The position numbers were made by a program, and so were the translations under genes. The notes under the pieces were generated by a model. The model was not told the origin of the DNA, searched no databases, and was given only the letters and a program-made list of their open reading frames with translations. Below are positions 15,816 to 25,092 of a stretch of DNA of 64,000 nucleotides, piece by piece. This stretch comes from Ktedonobacteria bacterium brp13. GTDB lineage: Bacteria; Chloroflexota; Ktedonobacteria; Ktedonobacterales; Ktedonobacteraceae. The stretch lies in contig AP024096.1 in assembly GCA_015099395.1 (NCBI GenBank), forward strand, positions 4,712,001-4,776,000, given 5' to 3'. Every line of letters starts with the position of its first letter. Position 1 is the stretch's first letter.

Positions 15816-17096
15816 CTAGCGACCGATATATTCCTGACCACCCATGTATGGGCGCAGGGCCTCTGGGAGGCGAATGCTGCCATCGGGCTGCTGATGATTC
15901 TCGATCAGCGGGATCAGGATACGCGGCGAGGCGATCGCTGTGTTGTTGAGGGTATGGACAAATTTGACGTGGCCCTCTTCGTCACGATAGCGCAGATTCG
16001 CGCGGCGTGCTTGCCAGTCGTGCAGATAGGAGCACGAGTGGGTCTCGCGATAGCGGTTCTCGCTGGGGACCCAGCATTCGAGGTCATACATACCGACTTT
16101 ACCATCGCCCATGTCGCCAGTACAGACGTTGACAACTCGGTAGGGGAGTTCGAGTGCCTGCACAAGCTCTTCGGCGTTATGGATCAACTGCTCAAACCAG
16201 AAGAGCGACTCCTCATGGTCGGCCTTACAGAAGATAAATTGCTCGACCTTGTTGAACTGGTGGATGCGGAAGACGCCACGCGTATCTTTGCCATAGGTAC
16301 CGGCCTCCTGTCGGTAACAGGGGCTGTAGCCGACAAACTTCATTGGCAGTTCTTCGTTTTTGAGGATCTCATCCTTATACATACCGGTGATCGGCACCTC
16401 AGCGGTACCGACGAGGAAGAGATCCTGATCCTTTATCTCGTAGACCTGATCGCGACCCTTGGGAAACTGGCCGCTGCCGACGAAGCTGAAGTCACGAGCC
16501 ATCGAGGGGACGATCAAAGGCGTGAAGCCTTTCTTCGCCATACTATCCATCGCGAAGCTGATCAGCGCGAGCTCCAGACGCGCCGCGTCGCCACGCAGCA
16601 CATAGCTACGCGAACCCGCGACCTTCACGGCCCTTTCAATATCCACCAGGTTATGTTTGAGCATGAGATCGTAGTGATCCATCGGCGTGAACTCGAAGTT
16701 GGGCTTCTCGCCCCAATGTCTGATCGGCACATTGTCGTTTTCATCCTTACCGATCGGTGCGCTGGGATCAGGAATATTGGGGACTGTGAGCAGTATATTA
16801 TAACGCTCTTCGATCAGTTCATTCAACTCTGGTTCACGGGCCTTGATATATTCAGCCAGCTTCTTGCCTTCCGCGATCAGGTCGTTGCGCAGTTCCGTAT
16901 TCTTCTCTCTGGCTGCCTGTTGAATACCCTTCGAAAGCTGATTCTGACGGGCACGGGTCTCCTCTACATCGCGCTGAAGTGCAACAACGCGCTGGTCGAG
17001 TGCCAGCAGAGCATCGACATCGAGCGAGTTATTCTTGAGCTGTGCGGCCCTTTTGACCACATCGGGATTGCTACGAATAAATCCGAGATCAAGCAT
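15816..17096 (-). CDS. serS: Seryl-tRNA synthetase (SerRS)
   Basis: Class II aminoacyl-tRNA synthetase. The N-terminal 110 residues form the tRNA-binding long coiled-coil arm (VVALQRDVEETRARQNQLSK). Motif 2 (FVGYSPCYRQEAGTYG) and motif 3 (NTAIASPRILIPLIENHQ) are clear, along with TGTAEVPI-type VGTAEVPITG. Length 426 aa is typical. Start ATG at 17096 has AGGAGGAAG upstream. A T-box leader lies directly ahead, with serine specifier UCC. Confidence 0.97.
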   Translation of the reverse strand: MLDLGFIRSNPDVVKRAAQLKNNSLDVDALLALDQRVVALQRDVEETRARQNQLSKGIQQAAREKNTELRNDLIAEGKKLAEYIKAREPELNELIEERYNILLTVPNIPDPSAPIGKDENDNVPIRHWGEKPNFEFTPMDHYDLMLKHNLVDIERAVKVAGSRSYVLRGDAARLELALISFAMDSMAKKGFTPLIVPSMARDFSFVGSGQFPKGRDQVYEIKDQDLFLVGTAEVPITGMYKDEILKNEELPMKFVGYSPCYRQEAGTYGKDTRGVFRIHQFNKVEQFIFCKADHEESLFWFEQLIHNAEELVQALELPYRVVNVCTGDMGDGKVGMYDLECWVPSENRYRETHSCSYLHDWQARRANLRYRDEEGHVKFVHTLNNTAIASPRILIPLIENHQQPDGSIRLPEALRPYMGGQEYIGR

Positions 17097-17209
17097 GGTG
17101 CTTTAACTTCCTCCTCTTGAAATGTGCTTGCCTGCGTAAATTGTATAGACAGTGTAAATGATTATAGACTGCATAGATTGTTGTATAGGGCGTTATAGGG
17201 CGTTCACGC

Positions 17210-17513
17210 CATAAAAAAAACGCCGCGTCCAATCAAAGGACGACGACGCGACAGCATATGCTATGTTGCGTGGACCGTGGTACCACCTTCATTCTTTCAA
17301 CGCCCTATCTCAGGATAGGATAGGATAGAATGTTGAAACTTCCTGACCGCTAACGGTGGCCGCCGTTGACGCTTAGCGCGTAGGCTCGTGGGGTGGATTT
17401 CGCTCATGCCCGTCGCCGCGTCACACCGACCCGCGGCTCTCTGGAACTGACTGGCCAGAACTACTTGTCCCATTCGTTGCCCGAATATTCTACTGTGTAG
17501 TAGTAATTAATTT
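17210..17513 (-). ncRNA. T-box leader of serS, Ser specifier UCC
   Basis: Stem I features on the minus strand: CAGTTCCAGAGAGCCGCGG, GGTCGGTGTGACGCGG and the specifier loop GCGAAATCCACC with TCC at 17395-17397. The antiterminator box AAGGTGGTACCACGG is at 17274-17288. A terminator GTCGTCC..GGACGCGGCG followed by eight Ts is at about 17212-17250. The position after UGG in the box is U, which pairs with a discriminator A (or wobbles with G). The leader is uninterrupted, unlike the leuS one. Confidence 0.9.
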
Positions 17514-17520
17514 TGCCAAA

Positions 17521-17549
17521 AGGATACCAGTGTAGCCCCTCTTTGTCAA
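17521..17549 (-). promoter_or_regulatory. Promoter of the serS T-box leader
   Basis: TTGACA, 17-bp spacer, TATCCT on the minus strand, about 8 bases before the probable leader start. Confidence 0.75.
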
Positions 17550-18251
17550 GCTTTGTGTGCTGCGATGTCCCACAAACAATCTATGCATTTGTATTTATTT
17601 ATGCTAGAATGCCTGAGTAGACATCAACTATACAGATCTGAGCACGCAACATAGGACCAGTGTCTGCTAATATCCGGCAAAATCGGTCAAAAAGCACTTC
17701 TGCTAATACTGGTTCGGATGGAAAGTTGCGCTGCGTTTTGCCTCAGTTTCTGTGGAAAAGCGGACTGAAGGCAAGATCAAACCCAAAAGATCCCCATTTT
17801 TTGTGTAAGGTTTTGAGGTTCAAGCGCGACATACAGGTGGAAAGCTAATGAGAGGAAATCTGGATGTATATCTGATTGAATAGTGCCTGTATCTGATGAA
17901 CATAGCACAATAGACAAAGAGGCCCCCATCGAAATGCAGCACGAACGCTGTATTATAGAGCCAGAAGAGTTTATCGAATACGAAGGACAATCCGCGATAC
18001 TTGCCCGCCTAAGCGACGTTTTGAGTTCAGCGCAGGTCACGCTGATCCTTCATCATCATACGCTTGAGTTACTTGCCAGTTTTAAAAAACAGGCTCTCTT
18101 CCTTGCTCCCCAGGCTTTCCAATCTCTGGTATGCAACAGGTTATCTTGTTTCTCATCCTTACACAATCATTGCGAGCAACAACAGATCATTGGCCGCAAT
18201 GGCTAACCTGATCAAGGAATGTTGCGCTCTGTTGATAGAAAGAGAACTACT
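17550..18251. other. Region between serS and CPBP gene, one doubtful frame
   Basis: About 700 bp. The phrases CTGCTAATATCCGGCAAAATCGG and CTGCTAATACTGGTTCGG near 17666-17720 look like diverged short repeats or decayed sequence. One frame (17883-18206, GTG start, 107 codons) has no good ribosome site and no recognisable domain; it is listed at low confidence. Confidence 0.4.
17883..18206 (+). CDS. Doubtful hypothetical protein, 107 aa
   Basis: Frame opening at GTG with codons reading PVSDEHSTIDKEAPIEMQ and later VTLILHHHTLELLASFKKQ. No SD stands at a useful distance, and the C-terminal part overlaps another frame. It may be a small gene or a decayed one; nothing identifies it. Confidence 0.2.
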   Translation: MPVSDEHSTIDKEAPIEMQHERCIIEPEEFIEYEGQSAILARLSDVLSSAQVTLILHHHTLELLASFKKQALFLAPQAFQSLVCNRLSCFSSLHNHCEQQQIIGRNG

Positions 18252-19289
18252 ATGTCTTTTTTACGTCGTCTGGTATCATTTACACTCGTTCAAATGGTGA
18301 TTGAAGTCGCAGCGGTTGCTGTCCTTATCATCTTGCTCCAGGCATTGCTGAACATATTCCCCAGCGCGTTTCTCCAGAGCACCTTTGGTGACACGCTCGC
18401 GAATATCTTGTATGCCTGCGTCATCTTTGGCGTATTGTTCTTGGCAAGTCGGAGGCTTGAACACTATCCACTTTCCGAGATGGGATTGCCCCGGCAGCAC
18501 TGGGAACGCCCACTCTTGCTTGGTTTTCTGTCCGGTGGTGGCTTGATGGTAGCTGTCATTTTCGTGCTGGCATTAACTGGCTGCTATCATATAACTGGTA
18601 TTGCGCCGCTTAGTGCTGTCCAACTCGTTGTGCTCATCGTCGCCTCGGGTCTCCTCGCCTTGCTCCTTTTGAGAAACAAGGGGAAAAGGAAGATGGGTTT
18701 CTTCCATTATCTGCTCTTTGTTTTCATTGGATTTGGACTCCTTCCTGTCGCTGCCTCTCTTATTCTCTTGCTGGCCGCGGCCATTCAGGAAGAACTGGTG
18801 TTTCGTGGGATCCTCTTCCGTTTACTGGAACGCACTCTTGGCTCATGGATCGCGTTAATTCTCAGCGCGCTTGCTTTCGGCGTAATCCACTTGACGAATC
18901 CAGGAGCGACACTGGTGAGCGCGCTGGCGATTACGATCACGGCGGGAGTTATTATGGCTGCCATCTATCTGCTGACACGAAGCCTGTGGTGGGTGATTGG
19001 CTTGCATCTGGGCTGGAACTTGTTTGAGGGACCCGTATTTGGCGCACAAATCTCAGGAAAGGGCACATATGGTGGTTTCTTCTCGGCCTCTCTCACCGGC
19101 CCGCAGGCGTGGACGGGGGGAGCTTTTGGGCCGGAAGCCGGGCTGGTAGCCATCCTCATTGTTGGCCTGGTGGGACTTTTCCTTTGTATTAAAGCGGCAC
19201 GTCAGCATCTCATCGTGAAGCCCGGCTGGCGACAGCAGACCTCTCAGGGAGCACAATCAGAGATCACAGAAGTGCCAACGAACATCTAG
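18252..19289 (+). CDS. CPBP family intramembrane metalloprotease
   Basis: Multi-pass membrane protein of the CPBP/CAAX-protease (Abi) family. It shows about eight hydrophobic segments and the three family motifs: EELVFRGILFR (EExxxR), FGVIHLTN (FxxxH) and HLGWNLFEG (HxxxN). Members are glutamate-type intramembrane peptidases, variously linked to prenyl-protein processing, bacteriocin immunity or stress. The ATG at 18252 is preferred because it begins a natural membrane N-terminus; the ATG at 18219 has AAGGA too close. It is followed by decayed genes, so no operon partner can be named. Confidence 0.9.
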   Translation: MSFLRRLVSFTLVQMVIEVAAVAVLIILLQALLNIFPSAFLQSTFGDTLANILYACVIFGVLFLASRRLEHYPLSEMGLPRQHWERPLLLGFLSGGGLMVAVIFVLALTGCYHITGIAPLSAVQLVVLIVASGLLALLLLRNKGKRKMGFFHYLLFVFIGFGLLPVAASLILLLAAAIQEELVFRGILFRLLERTLGSWIALILSALAFGVIHLTNPGATLVSALAITITAGVIMAAIYLLTRSLWWVIGLHLGWNLFEGPVFGAQISGKGTYGGFFSASLTGPQAWTGGAFGPEAGLVAILIVGLVGLFLCIKAARQHLIVKPGWRQQTSQGAQSEITEVPTNI

Positions 19290-19391
19290 GCCAATCCTTA
19301 CATGAGGGTAAGCGTAGGGGTAATGCGCCGGCTACCTCGCTGACGCCAGCCTCGCCAGCGCCCGCCAGGCTGCTCATTTCCTGATCCAGCA

Positions 19392-19676
19392 TTGAGCAAC
19401 GACATTGTCTCGATGGGCGATAGCGGCGGCAAAGCCGCGCTTAAAGCTGGCCTGCTGCCAATCTTTGGGCCCGAGAAAGTCTCCCGTGGCTACCTCAGTG
19501 CTCTGCGCAGACTGCCTTCCGGCGTGGTCATGCGCGTCACCGAGGTCAACGACCAGCCAGCTCTCGTCAGCTATCTCAACGAAAAACCCATCGGCACCAT
19601 TCTCCTGAAAATCTAGGGTGAGCAAATCTCGCATCTCTATTATGTGGTTAATCCTGAGAAGCTGAACTGGCTGTAA
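19392..19676 (+). pseudogene. Decayed C-terminus of an ECF41/SigJ-type sigma factor
   Basis: The frame SNDIVSMGDSGGKAALKAG followed by LLPIFGPEKVSRGYLSALRR resembles the SnoaL-like C-terminal domain of SigJ/ECF41 sigma factors. It is interrupted by TAG (19614-19616) and continues in frame as GEQISHLYYVVNPEKLNWL to the normal end at 19676. The sigma region 2/4 part is absent upstream. So it is a fragment with an in-frame stop, not a working regulator. Assignment is from memory of the family pattern. Confidence 0.6.
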
Positions 19677-19845
19677 CTGTTCTCGAGCTTCGCGTTCGAT
19701 GTCTATCAGATGCATCAACTGCTTCAGTCTGACTGAACGAGGTCAAGAGCAGCAATAAGCATAGTCCATCCTTTCCTATACCTGATCTACACAACATGAA
19801 CTATTTAATAAAACAAAGCTTATTGTTAATAAGGAATAAAACAGG

Positions 19846-20067
19846 ATGGGAAAAGACACCAGATGCATACGCATATTTGTGAAACACTACATCAATCCAA
19901 TTCTACGCAACCTTGCCATAGGTAAGCACGGACCTCAGGAATATCACTTTCAAAAACCCACATTGATCGATAAAAAAGCTGGCTTTGCAGCCCTGCCATC
20001 ACCCATTAGGCAAATCCTACAACTACTCGGCGCTCAGTACTTCGTGAAGCTTCCAATAAGTCTATAG
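19846..20067 (+). pseudogene. Internally deleted nitroreductase-family deazaflavin-type oxidoreductase
   Basis: The 73-residue frame joins the usual N-terminal part of the Ddn-like F420-binding oxidoreductase family (IFVKHYINPILRNLAIGKHG) to the usual C-terminal part (IDKKAGFAALPSPIRQIL, LLGAQYFVKLP). About 70 residues carrying the cofactor-binding core (normally HVGRRSGKxYxTP) are missing. An in-frame deletion explains this. A ribosome-site-like AGG is near the ATG, so a shortened product is conceivable, but it cannot bind cofactor as the family does. Confidence 0.5.
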
Positions 20068-20098
20068 AAAAATCAAAAACGAGAAAGTTGATGTTCCG

Positions 20099-20320
20099 AT
20101 GATCAGGGTACCCTCCTGGCCGATTGGTCCCGATGGTTTTCATATCGTGACGGCGGCAGCAACCCAGACCTCGAATATCGGATTAGCTGCGAGTACTAGT
20201 ACTATAACGTGCACGCCGAACTCCCCCGATGATCGTGATGCGATTTCGACCTGGCTGGCCACTTCCGGCACATCGGCGGTAACCGCAGTCACCAGATTGC
20301 TGAAACATTGTGTTGTGGCT
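20099..20320 (+). pseudogene. Possible fragment of an LLM-class (luciferase-like) oxidoreductase
   Basis: The stretch WPIGPDGFHIVTAAATQTSN then IGLAAST recalls the DGFxxLTAAAxxTxxIxLG segment of luciferase-like F420/flavin oxidoreductases. Flanking codons do not continue the family. It is probably a relic beside the other decayed genes. Low confidence because the match is short. Confidence 0.25.
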
Positions 20321-20409
20321 CAGTTACTACGGTTGAGCATTCCAGGATCATATGTTATAGTGACAGTTCAATACGATACAATACACTATAGAAACGGGCA
20401 AAAGAAAAG

Positions 20410-21267
20410 ATGGTACAAGAGACTGAACTACAGGTGCTCTCACATGTGCAAGCGGAAACCTTGCTGCGTGCCAGGAAAGAGGGTCTTTCTGCTGTGACAA
20501 TATCTCCTGATCTTGGCATTTCGCAGGTGACAGTTGAGCTGTCAGATGACGGTGTGACGTTTCCTGGTGGTGCGCGGATCGGTTGGAAGCAGGTCGAGAA
20601 GATACGGGCGTCCGAGAACAATTGTTTTGTGCTCGCAGAAGCAGGAATACGAGCGATTCAGTTTTTTTCGGAAGAGACGAATCGTATGTGTAGCTTGTTG
20701 CCAACAAAAAGTACACCGACTATGCTGATTGCAGGCTTTACGATGCATCGCATTGTGGATACCGATCCGCTGCAGGATACTCTGAAGAAGATGGCGACTA
20801 TTACGCCTGTGACCGGGCGTGTACTGGATACGGCCACTGGATTGGGCTATACAGCTATTGCAGCGGCACAAACGGCAAGCGAAGTCGTCACGATCGAGCT
20901 TGATCCGGGAGCGCAGGTGATTGCACGACAAAATCCCTGGTCCCGTGAATTATTTCAGAATCCTCGTATTCGACAGGTAATGGGCGATGCCTTTGAAGTG
21001 GTGCCGACATTTGAGGATGCAAGCTTCTCGTCCATCATCCATGATCCTCCGGTCTTCAAGTTGGCAGGCGATCTGTATTCAGGAGAGTTCTATCGCCAGT
21101 TGTATCGCATCTTGCAACGTGGTGGTCGGCTGTTCCACTATATTGGCGATCTGAACAGTAAATCAAGTGGAACGGTGGCACATGGCGCGCTGAAACGCCT
21201 GCAAGAGGCAGGCTTCAAACGTGTAGTGCGACGACCTGAAGCTTTTGGAGTGGTGGCGTATAAATAA
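20410..21267 (+). CDS. SAM-dependent methyltransferase, archaeal COG2521-like
   Basis: Class I methyltransferase with the SAM motif VLDTATGLGYTAIAAAQ, the acidic motif II VVTIELDP, and a DPPVF catalytic-type motif (IIHDPPVFKLAGDLYSGEFY). The N-terminal third, with ISPDLGISQVTVELSDDGV and ARIGWKQVEKI, plus the phrases IAGFTMHRI and GGRLFHYIGD, match the layout I know from predicted archaeal methyltransferases (COG2521). Members with a D/N-PP-F/Y motif usually methylate nitrogen, but the substrate here is unknown. The start ATG has only a weak purine-rich site. It is a single gene, with the DUF5996 gene 130 bp downstream. Confidence 0.8.
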   Translation: MVQETELQVLSHVQAETLLRARKEGLSAVTISPDLGISQVTVELSDDGVTFPGGARIGWKQVEKIRASENNCFVLAEAGIRAIQFFSEETNRMCSLLPTKSTPTMLIAGFTMHRIVDTDPLQDTLKKMATITPVTGRVLDTATGLGYTAIAAAQTASEVVTIELDPGAQVIARQNPWSRELFQNPRIRQVMGDAFEVVPTFEDASFSSIIHDPPVFKLAGDLYSGEFYRQLYRILQRGGRLFHYIGDLNSKSSGTVAHGALKRLQEAGFKRVVRRPEAFGVVAYK

Positions 21268-21400
21268 AAAAAGGATGTTTTTTTGGAGTGCTCTATCTGT
21301 TGTTCAGTCGCATATCGTTGCAGTGAAAACGTGCCATATCCATAGAAATTGCTACATCATGATGCATACTAGCCTTTAACAGGAGTGTGTGGAGGTATCA

Positions 21401-22333
21401 ATGGATCAGATAAAGTTGCCCGGTCAGAGCCAGCGTTCGACATTGGAAAAATGGCCTGAACTACCTTATGCCGCCTGGAAAGATACCTGTGAGACGTTGC
21501 ATATGTGGACGCAGATTGTAGGCAAGATCAGGCTTGCTTGCAGTCCCTATGTAAATCACTGGTGGCAAGTTCCTCTTTATGTCACTGCACGTGGTTTGAC
21601 GACCTCCCCAATGCTTTATCAGAAGGGGATCTTTGAAATGACGTTTGATTTCAATGATCATCTTCTGCTGATTCAAACGAGTGAGGACAACTTCAAAGTG
21701 GTACCGCTTTTCGCACGTTCGGTCGCAGAATTTTATCAGGAATTGTTTTCGGTGTTGCAGTCCCTGGATATTGATGTCCAGATCAACACGTTGCCGCAAG
21801 AGGTTAAAAATCCTATTCGTTTTCCTGAAGATACCGTTCATGCGTCATATGATCCAACCTATGTCAATCGCTTCTGGCATATTCTGGCGCAGATAGATGC
21901 GGTTTTCCTGCGCTATCGTTCCTCGTTTATTGGCAAGTGCAGTCCAATTCATTTTTTCTGGGGTAGTTTCGATCTAGCGTTGACCTTTTTCAGTGGGCGG
22001 CCAGCTCCTGAGCGTCCAGGTGCGGATATGATTACACGCGAAGCCTATTCGCATGAGGTTATTAGCGCAGGATTCTGGCCTGGTAATGCGGATTTTCCCC
22101 AGGCCGCGTTCTATTCCTATACCGTTCCTATACCAGCCGGACTTGCATCAGAGCCGATTCGTCCCAGTTCCGCCTATTATAATGCAGACCTGGGAGAGTT
22201 CCTTTTAACGTATGATGACGTTCGCCATGCAGATGCCCCGGAAGAGGTCCTTCTTGATTTTTGTCGTAGTACCTATGAGGCAGGTGCGCGTGCTGCTGGC
22301 TGGGATCGCCAGGCACTTGAAAAGAGAGTGTAA
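21401..22333 (+). CDS. DUF5996 family protein
   Basis: Protein of about 310 aa with the family's characteristic opening: WPELPYAAWKDTCETLHMWT then QIVGKIRLACSPYVNHWWQVPLYVTARGLTT. Later it has FWGSFDLALTFFSGRPAPER and a Cys-containing YEAGARAAGWD end. Function of the family is unknown; the conserved Trp/His-rich surface suggests a ligand-binding pocket. Start ATG at 21401 has GGAGGTATCA upstream. It converges with the first of the four lectin-like paralogues, stop codons 15 bp apart. Confidence 0.85.
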   Translation: MDQIKLPGQSQRSTLEKWPELPYAAWKDTCETLHMWTQIVGKIRLACSPYVNHWWQVPLYVTARGLTTSPMLYQKGIFEMTFDFNDHLLLIQTSEDNFKVVPLFARSVAEFYQELFSVLQSLDIDVQINTLPQEVKNPIRFPEDTVHASYDPTYVNRFWHILAQIDAVFLRYRSSFIGKCSPIHFFWGSFDLALTFFSGRPAPERPGADMITREAYSHEVISAGFWPGNADFPQAAFYSYTVPIPAGLASEPIRPSSAYYNADLGEFLLTYDDVRHADAPEEVLLDFCRSTYEAGARAAGWDRQALEKRV

Positions 22334-22348
22334 GGATCTGCGTACGAC

Positions 22349-23425
22349 TTACTTACTCGCTTTGTACTGCCAGAGTTGGGCGTTACTAAAGGCGACGTCG
22401 ATGGGTGTGTCGTTGTCGACGACGGCGACGCCGATCTTGCCACTACTCAATGTACTGTCGCTGGCACTGTTGAGATACTGGCTGTTGGCGAAGAAGATAA
22501 ATTGATCTTTGTTGGCGATGAGCGTGAGTGTGTTGCTGGCTTCGACGCCTGTATTGATGGCATCGCTGATCCCGTGGACAATCTCTGTCGCTGTTCCGCT
22601 GGCGTCGTAGTAGTCAATCCCATAGCTGCCATCGGTGCTGATATACAGGAAGTAGTAGGCGTCGTTGCTATTGGAGACGCGGAAGATGAGCCCGGCCTGT
22701 CCATTATTCCCTTTTTTGCTGGTCAGCGTAATCTGGTAGGCAAAGTCTGCAAAGTTGGTCTTCTGGGCGATGCATGGTTGCAGATAGGAGAGTTGGTTCT
22801 CGCTGGCATGGTAGCTGCCATTCTGGAATGCGCAACCGACATAGCTACTGGCGCCACCCTGATCCCAGCCGCCGCTCCCAGTGTCATTGGTGAGTGCGTC
22901 AGTAAATTTGGGAGTGCCCTGGGTCCAGAGGGTAAGCAGATCCTGATTGGCGGTTTCGGTTGCTGTCGCTGCGATGGTGGCATCGCTGGCTTGAGTAGTG
23001 GCTACAGCTTGTGCGGTCGCGCTAGCCTCGATGGCATTCTGGGCGTTGGTGAGGGCCTGTTGCGTGCCCCGGACCTGGGCCTGTATTGTGCCTACGGCGT
23101 TGCGCGTCTGCTGGGCTTCGAGATTATCGACCCGCGTAATAGCATGTGCATAGCCGCGGGTGGTACTAAAGATGATCAGAACCGATCCGCTGATGAGCAG
23201 CAATAGCGAGAGGATAATGGAACCTTGTAACGCTATCGTTTTCCAGAGCGGTCGTCGTACAGGAGGGGTTGGGGGGGGCGGCCAGGATGGCGCTGGAGCA
23301 GGCGTCGGTCTGCTAACGGCAGTAGTAGAGGCATCTTGCTTGCTTTCACTACTGGTGACAGGTATGATTGACTCCTTTGTTTGCTTGCTGGCTGTCCTTG
23401 CCGCCATGGTTGTTTCCTCTGACAT
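22349..23425 (-). CDS. Membrane-anchored lectin-like (DUF1080/LamG-type) protein, paralogue 1
   Basis: First of four adjacent paralogues. It has a cytoplasmic Thr/Pro/Lys-rich N-terminus (PTPAPAPSWPPPPTPP), one TM (ALQGSIILSLLLLISGSVLIIF), an Ala/Thr/Gln-rich helical spacer (RNAVGTIQAQVRGTQQALTN) and a C-terminal beta-rich domain of about 190 residues. That domain has CAFQNGSYH, AGLIFRVSNSNDAYYF, DGSYGIDYYD and SGKIGVAVVDNDT. It resembles DUF1080/concanavalin-like carbohydrate-binding folds. No zinc ribbon. The ATG at 23425 follows AAGGGGAAAGCACAGC. Probably displayed outside the cell; function unknown. Confidence 0.75.
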   Translation of the reverse strand: MSEETTMAARTASKQTKESIIPVTSSESKQDASTTAVSRPTPAPAPSWPPPPTPPVRRPLWKTIALQGSIILSLLLLISGSVLIIFSTTRGYAHAITRVDNLEAQQTRNAVGTIQAQVRGTQQALTNAQNAIEASATAQAVATTQASDATIAATATETANQDLLTLWTQGTPKFTDALTNDTGSGGWDQGGASSYVGCAFQNGSYHASENQLSYLQPCIAQKTNFADFAYQITLTSKKGNNGQAGLIFRVSNSNDAYYFLYISTDGSYGIDYYDASGTATEIVHGISDAINTGVEASNTLTLIANKDQFIFFANSQYLNSASDSTLSSGKIGVAVVDNDTPIDVAFSNAQLWQYKASK

Positions 23426-23514
23426 GCTGTGCTTTCCCCTTCTAAAGACTTTTGCATCAATAGATAGAGTAGCACAAGGAATGGAAGATGTATAGAAAAC
23501 AAACATTTGTCTAT

Positions 23515-24825
23515 CTAGATGCCCCAGACTTTGACGTTGCTGAAGTGAGCATCAGCGGTATCGTTATTGGGATCACCGACGAAGAGGCCAATATGGCCGG
23601 AGCTCGCGGTCGTATCATTGATCTTCATAAGATAGCTCCCATTGATATAAAGGTAGAGCGTTGTATGTTGGGCGATAATCGTTAGCGTATTGCTCTGGCT
23701 CGCACCCTTGATGGCATTGTTGATCCCGCCGCCGATGACGCGTGGGCTCTCAATATCATTTGGACGCGAGGTAGCCAGGAGATAGCGATTATTGGGTGAG
23801 ATACCAAAGAGATAGAGGAGCTGTCCTTTATCATCTGAACGTATGATCAGGCCGCCCAGGGTACCCTGATAACCATGGATGGTCGCTTGATACGCGATAT
23901 TGCTAAATTTTTGCGCCTGCGCCAGGCAGATTGCCATCTGGTTACGCTGGTTGCTGACTGCATGCAGCATCGTGTGATCGTAGGTACAGGTCCCTTGCGT
24001 ATTTGCGGATGTCCAATTATTGGCATCTATCGCTGCAAGTGGATCACTGAGTAGCGGGCGGCGACTGAGTGCAGCTGTATACAGTTTAGCAGGATCGCTG
24101 ATAGTTAGCGGTGGTAGGTTGACTACTACGGTTGGTCTGACCGTTGCTTTTGTCTGTGTTTGAAATGCTGGTGCGAAATTCACAAATAGACATGCACAGA
24201 TTGTGAGCACGACACAGGCAACTAGTAGCCCGAGAGAGATCTTAAGCCTCCTGTGTTTTTTGTTTTTGCGCCGTTGCAACAGGTATGGTGTTCTGGTGGG
24301 CGGTTGCACTAGACTTATCTTGACGCTTCCTTGCTTCAGTTCGGATGGGAATGCAGGCACGTCTTCTGGTGCCAGCAACGGCGGCAGAAAATCATAAAAT
24401 GAGCTCTGCGACCGTAGCGGTGACTTCTGTGTTTTAATGGCTGGTATGGCAGGCAGGGACGGTAACGTCATCATCGGTGCACGTAGCGGCGCAAATTGCG
24501 CTCGTGATGCCGCTGATGACGGCGGTATTGAAGGCATCGACACATCTCTGTCAGTGCGTGTACCATGTGGTCGTCTCAATAAGGGACCCTGACCTGTCTG
24601 AGCGATAGGACTTTCTGGTAGCGTTGGACGCTGAGGAATTGGGTGTGTTGGTAGTTTGAAACGTCGCGTATCAGTGGAGAGTGGTTCTGAGATCAGGTCC
24701 GAGTTTGGCAACGCTGGCTGGTGCTGTTGCGCAACCAGATGCGTTGACGTGCTCTGGTGTTGACCACAGTGTGGACATTGTAGTTGTGATGGCAGAAGTG
24801 CAAAACCACAGTTAAAACAATGCAT
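23515..24825 (-). CDS. Zinc-ribbon plus lectin-like domain membrane protein, paralogue 2
   Basis: 436 aa. It opens with a zinc ribbon MHCFNCGFALLPSQLQCPHCG (CxxC..CxxC), followed by a long Pro/Ser-rich cytoplasmic linker, one TM (ISLGLLVACVVLTICACLFV) and a C-terminal domain matching its neighbours: WTSANTQGTCTYDHTMLH, GGLIIRSDDKGQLLYLFG, NTLTIIAQHTTLYLYING, SGHIGLFVGDPN, ending VKVWGI. Ribosome-site evidence is weak but the zinc ribbon at residue 2 fixes the start. Same strand and close spacing to paralogue 1 (90 bp) suggest co-transcription. Confidence 0.75.
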   Translation of the reverse strand: MHCFNCGFALLPSQLQCPHCGQHQSTSTHLVAQQHQPALPNSDLISEPLSTDTRRFKLPTHPIPQRPTLPESPIAQTGQGPLLRRPHGTRTDRDVSMPSIPPSSAASRAQFAPLRAPMMTLPSLPAIPAIKTQKSPLRSQSSFYDFLPPLLAPEDVPAFPSELKQGSVKISLVQPPTRTPYLLQRRKNKKHRRLKISLGLLVACVVLTICACLFVNFAPAFQTQTKATVRPTVVVNLPPLTISDPAKLYTAALSRRPLLSDPLAAIDANNWTSANTQGTCTYDHTMLHAVSNQRNQMAICLAQAQKFSNIAYQATIHGYQGTLGGLIIRSDDKGQLLYLFGISPNNRYLLATSRPNDIESPRVIGGGINNAIKGASQSNTLTIIAQHTTLYLYINGSYLMKINDTTASSGHIGLFVGDPNNDTADAHFSNVKVWGI

Positions 24826-25092
24826 GCTTTTTACTCTCTACTATAATGATACAGCAAGTTCACTCATATATTTTATCGTATTTTACCTTTATATATCAGG
24901 CAAATTGAATGATCTGGCATTTTTTAGGGAAAATAGTACTGTCAAATTATATAGTATGCAGCATACATATCTAGCATGACCAGTACTTGTTTCAACCACT
25001 CTCTGCTCTATATAACCTGATATGCTCTGAAATGTACAGATGCAGCCAGTAATTTATAGAAAAAAGATGTGTATTAGAGAAATTAACCTTCT

